A model generated the notes under the pieces. The model had not been told where the DNA came from. It was given only the letters and a program-made list of their open reading frames with translations, and ran no database searches. DNA of 64,000 nt from Calendula officinalis. Taxonomy: Eukaryota > Streptophyta > Magnoliopsida > Asterales > Asteraceae. The first letter of the stretch is position 1, and every line of letters starts with the position of its first letter. The stretch is taken from positions 45,342,227 to 45,406,226 of the forward strand of contig OY970824.1 of assembly GCA_963853835.1 (NCBI GenBank), written 5' to 3'. The position numbers were made by a program, and so were the translations under genes. Positions 21,115 to 35,555 of the stretch are shown here, in pieces.

Positions 21115-23550
21115 GAGGAGATGGAACGTGATGATGACCGGCATGAGATGGTGATGATCCCACGAGCACCAAGTTTTCTTTTATGATTCAATAGTTTATG
21201 GATTCAGTGAAACAATTTCATTTTTGTCGGATAATTTTTATTATGATTAAAACAAGTTTTTCTATGGTTTTAATAAGAATCCATGGTTGAATTATATTGT
21301 GTGCATGTGTGATAATTACACTAGTCAAGGTTTATGACTAGATTGTAAGTCAAGTTTTGATTTACTTTATATTTCATGTTTTATACTTGTTTGATTGTTG
21401 TATGATAAATAATGTTTTAGATAGCTCAAATACTTTGATACTAGAAATTAGAAGTTTCTTCTAAAGTATTTAAGAGATTTTATGGAAAGCATAAAGTTTA
21501 AAGTACATTGAACTTGTTTTAAACATCTTAAGTAATGGTTACTTATGATAGTAAGTTTTAAAGTGTTAGTATTAATATAGTATGATTATACTGGATATAA
21601 TCAAGGTAAACTTTAAAGAGTGTTATTACAAGTCTTTTATACTTGTAATGAAGGAATTTAATGAAGTCATAATTCCTTAATAGGAACAATTGGATATTCG
21701 TAAAATCTAAGTAAAATGACTTAGACATTAAATGAACTCTTAAAAGGAACGAACTATATTAAAGTATTTAAGAATTAAAAGGTATTGTTGCAAGTCTTTT
21801 ATACTTGTAATAAATACAATATTTAATCAAGTCATAATTCCCTAATAGGAATAATGGATATTTGAGAAATCCATGAAATGACTTTGGCATTAAATAAAGA
21901 TTCTTAAAAGATACTAATACACTTAAGAATTGGAAGTATCATTTCAAGTGTTTCATACTTGTTAGATACAATAATCAATAAGAGTCATGATTCCCTTATC
22001 AGGAATGTTGGATATTCGCAAATCCAAAGGATGACTTTGATAATTGATAAATTCTTAAAGGATTAAACTATAAGTTTTTGACTAGGTCAAAAGAAGTAGT
22101 TTAAGTGATGCTTAATTTCCATAAAATTTAGTGGAAGCTGTGACTAACATATTCACTAGAGTTACTAATGAATATAGTAAAGTTAGTTAGGACATTAACA
22201 ACAAGAAGTTACCAAGTCGTTAGCCAAAGAGTTAAGAGAAATAAATGATCATTGATTAGATTATTGCAAACCTAATAGCGTGGTCACAAGTCTTGCGACT
22301 AATTATTGCATATCTAATAGGATGTTCACATTCCAGTGAACAAGTTAATCATTTAAGGAAATTTCTTTAACTAGTAAGAATATCTACAAATCAAGTAGCT
22401 AAAAGAGATTTAGTTACAAGGCAAGTTTTATAGATTCAAGAAACTAAATGAGTAATTTTCCAATCCTCCTATGTTTACCAAATCATATAAAAAGGCAAGA
22501 CTAGAATATGTTCTAAATGTTGCACGAACAATATCTAGCAAAGACAAAAGTAATAGTATTCTTAAATACTCGTCTTATGTCTTTAGTTTAATAGAAATGA
22601 CTAATTGTAATTAGTGATAAAAGTTACAATTAAGAGTCATTGAGCAATCAACACAAACACAAAGAACAAGTAATGATCCAGTAATAATTCAGTATCTATG
22701 TCCAGTGAGGAATAATACATGAGTTAGTATCATTGTTATTCAGAATTTGTATGTTTTACAATATCCATGAATAAAAGTTTCTTTATTCAAAAAGATATAA
22801 ATCCGTGACTACTTGTCTTGGTGGGAACCTCGATGGGACGTTAACGTCATTGTGGTATTTGGTGGTAGATTCGAAGTTCTTCGAAGATAGATACACAAGT
22901 TTTGTGTAAACCAAATATCGGTGATATTCTGTTGGAGCTCGACGAATATTGGATTGACCACCGTGATAATACTTCGTGGTTGAAAAAGTTCAAAAGTATT
23001 ATTCACTAGGATTGTCCTTAAGCCTGAGGTATTTGGTTTGGGATACATTGACTAATGTACTTTGGTTCGTCTTAGACAATTCTGAAATATGGTTGTCATA
23101 CGAGGCCTTATTGGGTACAAAGGAATTTGTATTTTGAATCGAAATATAACAAGATGGCAATTGCACCTCCTTTTTAGGAGAGATATTTATAGGTCCTTTG
23201 ACATGATGAGATAACTGGAAAAGTGCATGGCCATGCCCAAACGAACTGATTTGTTCTTTGTCGTTTATCACAACAGTTTGAATCAAGAAGTCATAAAATG
23301 ATTTCGAATACAGGAGTTGATATTTTCTACCATGCTCGTATTCGTTATCACAAATATCGTGCTGCAAGGGATGAACCTAACATAGTTGCCCAAGAAGTAA
23401 AGACAGAGTGTTCTTTACTAGGAGACGCTATTAAAGAGTTTTAAAAAAAACTATACCTGGGTTACACAAAGCTGTTTTTATGGGGTTGGTTACCTACATG
23501 CCTATCTAGAAGGCCACTGTAGCTCGTATCATTAAGACAAAGGTTACAAA
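21115..23550 (+). other. Post-gag non-coding region of element B
   Basis: No pol motif is visible in any frame. From 21400 to 22080 there are repeated blocks of 'tcttaaaagga', 'tttcatacttgt' and 'tcataattccctaa' spaced about 150 bp apart, so part of it arose by local duplication. The distal part (22800-23530) is less A/T-rich and conserved in C and D. It may carry a cis signal, but nothing is recognisable. Confidence 0.6.
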
Positions 23551-23568
23551 CTTGCACAAGTCGGAGTC
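23551..23568 (+). other. Polypurine tract of element B
   Basis: CTTGCACAAGTCGGAGTC immediately precedes the 3' LTR. The same word with GTGGGAGTC precedes the 3' LTRs of A, C and D, so the autonomous and gag-only families share plus-strand priming sequence. Confidence 0.7.
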
Positions 23569-24678
23569 TGGAGGATTTATGAGCACAGTTAGTCAACTTA
23601 TGATGATACATCCATGCCTACGAAACACTTAAGGGTCACACCGGTGAGTGCATGTAATACGAGTAAGATATGTAATGATACTTGGAAGAGGAATGGTTCA
23701 TAATAAGTCATTTATGAATCAATTAAGTATTAAGTCAAGTTTGACTTATTACTAGATTAGTTTAACTAACTAATTAATATAAGTATTTGTAAATTTACTA
23801 GTTGAGTAAATATACAATGTGTTAATCAGTAATTATCCATGATATGATTTAAAGCTATTAAATCATATAGTGTTTGCATAATATTATTGTTTAGATTATA
23901 TAAAGTTTGTTATATAATCAATTATTAAAAGTATAAATACAAGAATATATTTCGTGTGTATGGGTACCGAAATATTAAGTGTATAATACTAGACAATCAA
24001 TAATTAAGTGTAATAATAATAACTAGATAAACTACAAGGGTTTAATATGAAAAAGAATAAGTTTAATTAAAGATTAATGTTAATTAAACTAGAAGGGCCC
24101 TAAGTGAAAGTCCTTCTATTATAAATAGAAGGCATGGGGTTCCCTTATTCCTTGCTACAAAAACCGAAACCCAAGCCCCCATACTTCCTCCCATTCGGCC
24201 GAGATCAAGGAAGAACACGTGTTCTTCAAGTGTTCTTCGTGTTCTTCATAGTTCTTGAAGATCCAAGTTCATTGCATCAACGAACTAGAAGGTTTCTCGT
24301 TGTGTTCATCATCAGTGGACTAACTTAAGCAAGATTAAGGTATGTTTTTGGAAAACTTTTTCCTCTTTCTCCTCTTGTTCGAATTCGACCACCAAGAACC
24401 CTAGGGTTCTTGGTTGGCCGTCGAATACACACAAGTATGTGTGTGTGTTCGAGTTTTTCGTACAAGGTTTCTTCCATTGGTAATCTAATCTAGATCTCCA
24501 AGATCCCAATCCTTTAGGGTTTAAGGATTAGGTTTAATCTCAGCTCCGCTTTTAGGGATTAAATCAGCTAGTTGGTTTTAACCGGTCAAGAACAAGTTCA
24601 TGTTCTTGGTCAATGTGGTTCGACCAAGTGACTAGGAGGTTGACCCATGTGGTCAATCAGTGTCATTGAAACACTTCA
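23569..24678 (+). repeat. 3' LTR of element B
   Basis: 1110 bp, TGGAGG...CTTCA. Nearly identical to the 5' LTR apart from scattered substitutions and a short deletion in the GTTCTTC stretch (about 24215), so insertion was fairly recent. Confidence 0.9.
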
Positions 24679-24683
24679 GGTGT

Positions 24684-26518
24684 CTTCTTGGAGGAGAAGT
24701 TTCTAGGAACTGAAACTACAAGAAAAGAAATAGAACTTCAAGAAATTGAAGAGAACGAAGATCCACCTATGACTTCTATCGAACCAGTAGTTCAACAAAA
24801 AATTGTTGATTCCCAACCAGACCCACCGGTTGAGGAAAAAGAAACACGCAACCCTCGTTGGTCCAGTAGACCACGCCAAGAACCAGTTAGGTATCTTGGA
24901 TTCATGATCGATGAAGATGATGGAAGTCTACTAGAACCATTGACCTACAGCGAGGCTGCTGATGGCATGGAGTCTGAAAGATGGCTCGAGGCTATGCAAG
25001 CAGAGATGCAATCCATGTATGACAACTAAGTTTGGGTGTTATCAGATTTGCCACCACAGTCACGTGCTGTTGGATGCAAGTGGGGTTTCAAGAAGAAAAC
25101 TGACATGGATGGGAAAGTGCATACTTAAAAAGCACGACTTGTCGCGAAGGGTTTCACGCAAACACATGGTGTGGATTATACTGAAACCTACTCGCCAGTC
25201 GCTATGCTTAAGTCTATTAGAATTCTTATGGCCATATCAACATATTACGACTATGAGATATGACAAATGGATGTTAAAACCGCCTTCCTTAACGGGGAGT
25301 TGAATGACGACGTATTCATGATACAACCAGATGGTTTTACAGATCCAAAGAATCCTGATAAAGTATGCAAATTGCGGAAATCCATTTATGGATTGAAGCA
25401 AGCATCTAGAATTTGGAACTTACACTTTGACAAAAGAATCAAAGAATTTGGTTTTGTCAAGAGTGAGTTCGAGGCGTGTGTCTACACAAAATTCAGTGGG
25501 AGCATAGTAATCTTCCTAGTCTTGTATGTTGATGACATACTGCTCATAGGAAACAATATACCAGCATTACAAGGAGTAAAATCCTGGTTAGGTAAATGTT
25601 TCCATATGAAAGACTTGGGAGAAGCCGCATTTATACTGGGTATAAAGATCTATAGAGATAGATCTAGGCGGCTTATTGGACTTAGTCAAAGTACATACAT
25701 TGACAAAGTACTGAAGAGATTCAGTATGAGTGATTCCAAAAGAGGTCTCATTCCAATGACACATGGCATTACACTGAGCAAAGCTCAGAGTCCTACATCT
25801 AGCAAGGAAATAGCTAGGATGAGTTTGGTACCATATGCTTCGGTAATTGGATCAATAATGTATGCCATGTTATGTACCAGGCCCGATATTGCTTACTCCA
25901 TAAGTCTTACGAGCAGATATCAAAAGAACCCTGGTGAGGCCCATTGGGTGGCTGTCAAGAACATTCTCAAGTATTTGAGAAGGACGAAAGAAATGTTCTT
26001 GGTCTTTGGAGGTTCGATGAAAGAATTGCGTGTAACTGGTTACACAGATGCAAGCTTCCAAACCGACAGAGACGATTACAAATCACAATCGGGATTTGTA
26101 TTGACACTAAACGGAGGAGCTATATCTTGGAAGAGTCAGAAACAAGATACGATAGCAGATTCGACTACAGAGGCTGAGTACATTGCGGCAAATGATGCTG
26201 GAAAGGAAGCCATGTGGCTTAAGGAATTTTATCGAGGATCTTAGAGTTATTGCCAGTATCTCTAGACCCATCGAAATATTATGTGATAATAGTGGAACAA
26301 TAGCGCAAGCTGTTGAGCCAAGAGAGCATCAAAAGACCCGGCATGTGCGCAGAAAATATCACCTCATACGAGAGTATGTTAGAGAGGGTGATATTACAAT
26401 TAAGAAAATACCAACGGATGACAACGTTGCTGACCCATTGACAAAACCACTAGCTGGACCAAAGCATGAGAAACATGCGCACGCTATAGGCATGCAGTAC
26501 CTAAATATTGGTAACTAG
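24684..26518 (+). pseudogene. Ty1/copia integrase tail, reverse transcriptase and RNase H of copy A
   Basis: Continuation of the pol frame broken at 16410. It holds the acidic linker, RT with DVKTAFLNGEL and the catalytic LYVDDILLIGN, then RNase H with GYTDASFQ and DSTTEAEY, and the terminal TKPLAGPKHEKH block. In-frame stops occur at about 25027 (after MYDN), 25125 and 25261, and a frameshift near 26220 splits RNase H between two frames. The stop for the family is at 26518. Together with the 5' damage it cannot encode a working polyprotein. Confidence 0.9.
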
Positions 26519-27366
26519 TAATTTTGATTAGATTCATAGACATGTTTGAAATCGATACATTATGTAATAACATTTCGTGGGATTGAAATAGGAGGTTTTA
26601 CGTAATATTTTCACATTGTCTATTCTTAACATGTTTTAAACCTATCCTTGATACACAAAGTTTTGAGTATCTAAATGTCTGTGGTTGCTTGAATTTAGTG
26701 GGAGCTATATTCAGGGGTTAATACCATTATGAATATTTATCTATTCATAGTCATTGAATAGAGAAACAAGTGTTGTTAAAATAAATATTCATAGATGTTT
26801 ACAGAGTTTACTAAACATTAGACGTGACCAAAAGATCGAGATTACTTCATGGAGCCCAATCATGAGTAATTTCGAGTAGATGTCCTCTGACCTGAGACAT
26901 TTGGTTTGAGACGCGACAACTTCTGATCTTTAGCATTTATCTAACGTCACACCGTAAAAGGGTGATTATAAGGAACCTGACTAAGACAGCGGAAGTCGTG
27001 GGCAAGATAACGCTAATTGTCAAGATGGAATTTGCACCTTCTTTAACTAGAAGAGATATTTCATGGCCGCTCGACGATTAAGACTACTGAAATGCGTGGC
27101 CGCGCTCGGAGAATGATTAGATCATTCGGTAATCCGTTACTGCAGAAAGTCAAAATCAGTGTCGAGAAAATTCGAGTATATAGAACAAGATCCCTGCTCC
27201 ATGTCTATTACTCAAATTAAGAAATATCATGATGCGAAAGGAAAATTTGTTAGTGTTATTCATTTATGAATATTATCTCTGGATGTAAGAGTTCTTATAA
27301 CGTGGTTATCCTAAATGCCTGGCTAGGGACCGCTTTAGGCCAACGATGATCAGTAAGTGATACTTA
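26519..27366 (+). other. 3' non-coding region of copia A
   Basis: About 850 bp between RNase H and PPT, without ORFs. It is conserved in reverse in copy E (44338-44878 and 52419-52730), in F (58816-59356) and at 31738-32694. GC content is higher than in its flanks. Confidence 0.7.
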
Positions 27367-27384
27367 ACTTGCACAAGTGGGAGT

Positions 27385-28070
27385 CTGAAAGATTTATGTG
27401 CACAGATAAGTACACGTGTCACCGTGTCCAATGTTATAAGGCACTAAAGGGTCACACCACTACATACCCAATAATGGACAACCGAATAAAGTAAGTTGTG
27501 TGGAATAATTAACTAGTTAAGTTAATTATAAAGAAGAGAATAAATAATAATAAATTAATTATTATTTAAGAGTAAGGTTAAATATTAAGTTAAATATTTA
27601 ACGGACAGTTAATTAATAGTTAATTAATTAACTAGTAGAAATACAAGGGTTTAAAGTGTTAATAGGAAGTTTAATTATGAGATTAATCATAATTAAACTC
27701 CAAGGACTAAACCGTAACATCTAGCCTTATAAATAAAGGGCTTATGTAAGGGTTTATGGGTTAATCACTTTACACACTCAATACCCTAAACCTCTCCCTC
27801 TCTCTCTCGGCCGAACGAACGAAGGAAGAACCCCATAGGGTTCTTCGGCTTTTGGTGGTCGACGAACACACACACAAGTTCTTGTGTGATACTTTGTTGG
27901 TACAACGCGGTCTTGCAGCGTGTTCAGGTGGTGCAGTAGAGGTGGATCATTATTTAGCAATCTAAAGGTAATGTTCTTCATCTTTTTCTTCTTGTGATCT
28001 CATTGACTAGTAGAGATCCGGTATGTGGGATTCAAGTTCCGCCATGTGAATCCTACGAGGTTTTCCTACA
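27385..28070 (+). repeat. 3' LTR of copia A
   Basis: Starts TGAAAGATTTATG after the PPT CTTGCACAAGTGGGAGTC (27367-27384) and ends TTTTCCTACA. 686 bp, close to the 692-bp LTR of E. TATAAATA at 27728-27735. What follows (28071 on) is gypsy sequence, which shows that A inserted into a gypsy element; the left border is lost. Confidence 0.85.
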
Positions 28071-29729
28071 CCCGCGGGGTACAATGTATGCGTGCTATGT
28101 GATGGCCTTCGAAGGCATATGATAATGGAAAGGTAATGTTGTACGAAACGTGTTAAGTAGTATGTCAAATGGAAAATATGTTAAATATGAAAGGAAATGA
28201 TAAGGTGGTATTATGGGAAGGGTGCTAGATTGCATAATCGAAGGAATAGTCGATTGAATGAGTGAGAAAGTGGTAAAGTTACGTGATGTGAAAAGATGTA
28301 TACTAGTATGTTATGCGAGGTAGAATGAATTAGAATAGATCTCGTTCGATCGGAGGCTTTCTGATTAATGAGAATTGGTTGGGTCACTTTGGATTGGAGG
28401 CATTACGATCACTGTGGTAGTTGGGTCTTGATGGATTGGAGACTTTCCACTCATCTTGATGTGATAGTTAAAGTATGGATTATTGTATCAGTATCATGAT
28501 ATTAATATATGATGTATTTAGAACCGTGGGGTTAAGCATTATTGCTATAATCATATAAGAATTTGGGTTGAGAATTTGGATTGAGAATGCGGGTTGCAAT
28601 TAGGGCAAATATGTGTATGGAATACCTACAATTTGTGGAATATGAGGAAAGAGATACTTTTATTGATGCAATTATTATTTTCAACCGAGTTGTGGTAAAA
28701 TTTGTACGGGAATATAAATTATGTGGCGGTAGAAAGCCTAATACCGACAATAAGAAATAAAAGTTATGAAAACGACCGATGTGATGAAAAGGCGATTGGT
28801 AGAACATTAAGTAATGGTATAACCGACCAAATGAAGATTAAGGAATGGTAAACACTAGTATGACCTTAAGTAAAGGTACGACTCTCGGATCATTTGGGTA
28901 GAAACTGAAATTTTTGGAAACATGAACGCTATTAAGGAAATGGTAACGAGTAGAATCGAAGGTGAGGAGTTGAGAATGTGGTCCCGTGAGTAGGGGATTT
29001 GTTAATTTGGGAAAGTATGGTTGACTTTATGCAAAAGTCAAGGTTAGTCAATTTGTGATTGGTTGACTTGGTCAAAGATGAGCTTTGACTTTCGTTTGTA
29101 ATAACTGTGGATGATGAGAGCATAATATATCTATCGATTGTGGGTATGTGAAAAAGTTAATGGAATAATTAAAAGACTTATAGTCGGATTATGCGACTTT
29201 GACCCGTTGGGTGTTTAGAGTTCAATTTGGGAATCGAGTATATGATTATTGATGGATCATAAATTAAAGGTCGATGGTAAAGGAAAGGATGATTAATGAA
29301 ACCTTTAACAAGTGAAGAAAGTGTTAAACAATAGTTGACTTTGTGCTTAAGTCAAAGATTAGACAATGTTGGATTATATCGACCTGGTCGAAGCTAGATT
29401 TTGATATCCGTGTGGATCGATTAGATGATTGTAATGATTGGGTCATATAGTTTCTATGTGTATAGCGGGTTTGATTAAAGGATTTAAAGTGTTATCGTCA
29501 AATTGTGCAATTTTGACCCGTTTGGGTATTAAAGGCTTAAGATAGATTTTTGACCCGTTCGGGCCTAACGGGGTTAAGTGAATGTTTAAATACATATTGT
29601 TGACTAAATTGGAATGAGAAAAGTTTGATGGTAATAACCACAAGGGAATGAGAGCGGAATGCTCGGTCGAATGTGGGTTGAAATTGTTTAGTGATTCCGA
29701 GGACGAAATCCTTTTAAGGGATAGATAGT
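28071..29729 (+). mobile_element. Ty3/gypsy internal region without pol
   Basis: The first 140 bp match 63734-63867. No gypsy protease, RT or integrase motif is seen. It ends with 'gaggacgaaatccttttaag' and then 'ggatag' just before the LTR, a typical plant gypsy polypurine context. The sequence is purine-rich on this strand and broken by many stops. Confidence 0.65.
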
Positions 29730-31413
<1,684 letters not shown>

Positions 31414-31485
<72 letters not shown>

Positions 31486-31660
31486 GAATTATTTTTTTTA
31501 AAAAAAAAATTATTATTTTTCATTAATAACACATAATGTGATTGCGTACTGGATCACATGTGTTTGTGTATTGAATCACATGTAATTGAACTAAAACATC
31601 AAATGTGATTAAATATACAATCACATGTGATTTTACACTAAAATCACATGTGATTAAGTA
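31414..31660. repeat. (TA)n tract followed by ATCACATGTGAT palindrome cluster
   Basis: TA repeats to 31482, then an A/T run, then five or six variants of the palindrome AATCACATGTGATT between 31535 and 31657. Duplicated at 39371-39577. Confidence 0.7.
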
Positions 31661-31733
31661 CTAGTAGGTACCCGCGCAATGCGGCGGCGGGTATCCGGTA
31701 ACTATATGTTGTGGCGAGCAAATATTGTTTTGT
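31661..31733 (-). mobile_element. Helitron-like 3' end (fragment)
   Basis: On the minus strand this ends with a stem ACCCGC/GCGGGT (31670-31675, 31687-31692), then CTAG (31661-31664) next to T: hairpin plus CTRR, as in Helitron 3' termini. The body is missing because a deletion joins 31733 to copia sequence. Confidence 0.6.
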
Positions 31734-31737
31734 GAAT

Positions 31738-32694
31738 GTGTGAGTGTTGTGAATGTGTAACCCTTAAACCTTAACCTTAGTTCCTTATTTATAAGGGACT
31801 AGCTTACCGTTAAGTACTTGGAGTTTAATTATGTTTAATTTCATAATTAAACTTTCTATTAACACTTTAAACCCTTGAACTTTTACTAGTTAATTAATAA
31901 ACAATTAATTAATTGTCCGTTAAATATTTAACTTAATATTTAACCTTCCTCATAACTAGTAATTAACTTATTATTATTTATTCTCTTCTTTATAATTAAC
32001 TTAACTAATTAATTATACCACACAACTTACTTTATTCGGTTGTCCATTATTGGGTGTGTAGCGTTGTGACGCTTCAATGTCTTATAACATTGGACACGAT
32101 GACACGTGTGATTATCTATGCACATAAATTCAACAGACTCCCACTTGTGCAAGATAAACATCACTTGTTGATCATCGTTAGCCTAAAGCGGTCCCTAGCC
32201 AGACATTTAGGATAACCATGTTATAGGATCTCTTACATCCAGAGATAGTATTCATACCGATGAATAAGACTTTCAGATTTTCCTTTCGCATCATGATATT
32301 TCCTAATAAGAGTAATAGACATTGAGTAGGGGTCTTGTTCTATATACTCATATTTTCTAGATACTGATTTCGACTTTCTGCAGTTATGGATTACCGAATG
32401 ATCCAATCATTCTCCGAGCGCGGCCACGCATTTCAATAGTTTTAATCGTCGAACGACCATGAAATATCTATTCTAATTAAAGAAGGTGCAAATTCCATCT
32501 TGACTATTTGCGTTTTCTTGCCCACGACTTCCGCTGTCTTAGTCAAGTTCCTTATGATCACCCTTTTACGGTGTGACGTTAGATAAATGTTAAAGATCAG
32601 AAGTTATCGCGTCTCAAACCAAGTATCTCAGGTCAGACGACATCTACTTGAAATTACTTATGCTTTGGCTCCATGAAGTAATCTCGATCCTTTG
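31738..32694 (-). mobile_element. Partial copia LTR and 3' non-coding region (duplicate of part of E)
   Basis: 957 bp equal in length and order to 43922-44878: the LTR with TGTTGAATTTATGTGCATAG start, the PPT, then the 3' region, all on the minus strand. Element C begins at the same base where D begins in copy E. Confidence 0.85.
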
Positions 32695-33114
32695 TGTTGG
32701 AATTATGTGCACAGTTAGTCAACCTATGATGATACATCCATGCCTACGAAACACTTAAGGGTCACACCGGTGACTGCATGTAATACGAGTAAGATATGTA
32801 ATGATACTTGGAAGAGGAATGATTAATAATAGTCATTATGAATCAGTTAAGTATTAAGTTAAGTTTAACTTATTACTAGATTAGTTTAACTAACTAATTA
32901 ATACAAGTACATGTACTTTTACTAGTTGAGTAAATATACAATGTGTTAATTATAGATTATCCATAATATGATTCAAAGTAATTAAATCATATGGTGTTTG
33001 GATAATATTATTGTTTAGAATATATAAAGTTTATTATATAATTAATTATTAAAAGTATAAATACAAAGTATATATTTCGTGTATATATTATACCGAAATA
33101 TATAAGTGTATTAA

Positions 33115-33218
33115 GGGCATGTTTGGGAAAGCTTATTTAAGGGGCTTTTAAGCTTATTAGCTTATTAAGCTCAAAAATTGCTCTAATTTTCGAGCTTAAT
33201 AAGCTAATAAACATTGCC
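33115..33218. mobile_element. Tourist-like MITE, truncated, in 5' LTR of C
   Basis: Starts GGGCATGTTTGGGAAAGC after TAA (33112-33114) and ends ATTGCC before TAA (33219-33221). 104 bp: 31 bp of the right arm present in the 45299 copy are gone, so only one long arm remains. Confidence 0.8.
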
Positions 33219-34699
33219 TAATACTAGACATTTAATAATTAAGTGCAACAATAAATAACTAGTTAAACTATAAGGGAAGGAAACGTAAAAAGGAAAGTTT
33301 AATTAAAGAATTAATCTTAATTAAACTAGAGGGTCCTAAAGTGCAACTTATTTATCTATAAATAATAGGCTTAGGGTAACCCTAATTCCCCCTTGCTTGT
33401 ACACGAATCCACCCCCTCTCCCTGTCCTTGTTTCGGCCGAACACCAAGGAAGAACACAAGCTTGTGGTCTTCAATTGTTCTTCGTTCGTTCTTCGTGTTC
33501 TTCAAGTATTTGAAGATCAAGATCATTGCTAGGATCAACTAGAAGATCTCTCGTTGTGTGCATCATCAGTGGACTTACTTAAGCAAGATTAAGGTATGAT
33601 TTGGAAAACTCTTTTTCCCTTCCCCCTCTTGTTCGAATTCGACCAACCAAGAACCATAGGGTTCTTGGTTAGTGGTCGACGAATATACACAAGGACGTGT
33701 GTGTGTTCTAGTTTTTCGTATAAGGTTTCTTTCTTGTTATTCTAATCTAGATTTCCAACATCTCCAATCCTTTAGGGTTTAAGGATTAAGTTTAATCTCA
33801 GTTCCGCTTTTAGGATTAAACTAGCTAGTTGGTTTAACCAGCAAGAACAAGTTCATGTTCTGGTCAGTATGGTTCGAACCAAGTAAACTAGGAGGCTGAC
33901 CCAAGTGGTTGATCAGTATAATGAAACCTTTCAGTGGTATCAGAGAGTTGGTTTAGAAATCTAAACAAGATTAACAAAGTTTGTTTGTTTAATTTTAAAG
34001 TTTTTTTTGTTCCAAGTTTTTCTTCTTCCTTATATTTTTCGAAAAACATAAAGAACCCTAGGACCAAGAATATTAAACTAGTTAAGTTTAATTGGTCAAA
34101 AGGATTCTTTCCTCCATGATTTTTGAAAATCCAAAGAACCCTAGGACCAAGAATATTAAACTATTTTAGTTTAATTGGTCAAAAGGATTCTTTCCCTTTT
34201 TCCCTATATTTCGAAAATTTACAAGAACCCTGGGAACAAGAATATTAAACTAGTTTAGTTTAGTTGGTCAAAAGAATTCTTGCCCTTGATATTTCGAAAC
34301 CCTAAAGAAACCTTAGGACCAAGAACATTAAACTAGTTTAGTTTAATTGGTTAATATAATTAATTAAAATGATAATCTAGAACCTAGAAATTTAAACAAG
34401 TTTATGTTTAAAGAGGTTTGATTATTATTTTAATAGGTTTATTAAAACTAGTTTTTTAAACCTAGAAATTTAGACAAAGTTTTTTTTTGTCTATAAGGTT
34501 AAATTAAAAAGTTTAAATAAATTTATTAAAGTTATAATCTATCCTAGAATTTAAACAAAGATTATTGTTTAGATAAGATTGATTAAGAATTCAAATAAAA
34601 GATGTTTTTGATCAAGAAAGTTAAAACCCTAGTTTTGATTGATCAAGAACAAGATTAGGGTTTGATTAAATAAAAAGGGAATTAATAAGGATTAAAAGA

Positions 34700-34701
34700 A
34701 A

Positions 34702-34772
<71 letters not shown>
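34700..34772. repeat. (TA)n microsatellite in leader of C
   Basis: TA run ending in CACACACA. It marks the left edge of a deletion relative to D. Confidence 0.9.
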
Positions 34773-34777
<5 letters not shown>

Positions 34778-35348
34778 TTATCTAGAAAAGCACAAAGTTT
34801 ATAAAGATGTCCTTAGGACATAATTTTGGCGAATCTGATAAATTAAAATAAGTGTTTAACTTTATTATTAAGCAAGTGAAAGACAAGGTGTGTTAAACTA
34901 GGATTATGATTCAAGTTCATGAATCATAAAGGAATTCAAATTCACATTTTAAAGTTTAACATAAGGTTTAAGTTTTTCAAGTAAATAAAACGAGCAAGTT
35001 TTATAAAAGAAAAATGTTTTTTCACAAAACCTAGTAAAACGTTTTGTACACCTCGCTTTAGGAATACATATAAATCGCGCAACTTTTTGAAACTATAAGT
35101 TTTAAAGGAAAAAGTTCTTAAGATTTAAAAAGGTGTCTTGTGGAATTCTAGAATACACAAGTCGCACATTTTAAATAAATGATTAAAATTGGAATAAGGT
35201 TTAAGTTTAGTTTAAGACTTAAACAAACCCAAAGAAATCTTAGATCTAAGTACTACCCATCTAATGGAACACCTCACTTGTTCAATGATATTCATATTGT
35301 AAGGAGAAAGAACCTTAGATATGGATTCAAATCATTGCGAGTGTTAGG

Positions 35349-35450
35349 GTGCGTAAGGTTCTGTGGTAATCGGGAGTCCCGACGCAGAGCATCGCACTGT
35401 CTTAGATGGTATGATCTACTTTGGTGATAATCGGGAGTCCCGGCCCAAAA
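35349..35450 (+). promoter_or_regulatory. Twin-hairpin leader RNA, element C
   Basis: Same two loops as in A and B, with GGTAATCGGGAGTCCCG and GATAATCGGGAGTCCCGG. First stem TTCTGTG/CGCAGAG in outer GTGCG/CGCAC. Confidence 0.55.
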
Positions 35451-35555
35451 AATACTTGAGTAGAATAAACATAATAGACATTATTGAAATTAGAAATGTG
35501 CAATTGGATTGTACAAAGTGGTAATTAATTAAAAAGTCTACAGATTCTACGACCC

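Larger units (their letters stand above)
16411..24678 (+). mobile_element. Element B: complete gag-only LTR retrotransposon nested in copia A
   Basis: Two LTRs (16411-17529, 23569-24678) start TG and end CA, and the insertion is flanked by the 5-bp duplication ggtgt (16406-16410, 24679-24683). PBS, leader hairpins, gag and PPT are present, but no protease, integrase, RT or RNaseH is detectable in about 2.5 kb after gag. This is the layout of non-autonomous TR-GAG elements. It interrupts the integrase C-terminus of A in the same orientation. Confidence 0.9.

Noticed and set aside
24134..24509. Short ORFs in LTR U5 regions, such as 24134-24328 and 24312-24509
   Set aside because: They fall in LTRs, are not kept in the other LTR copies and have no family features.
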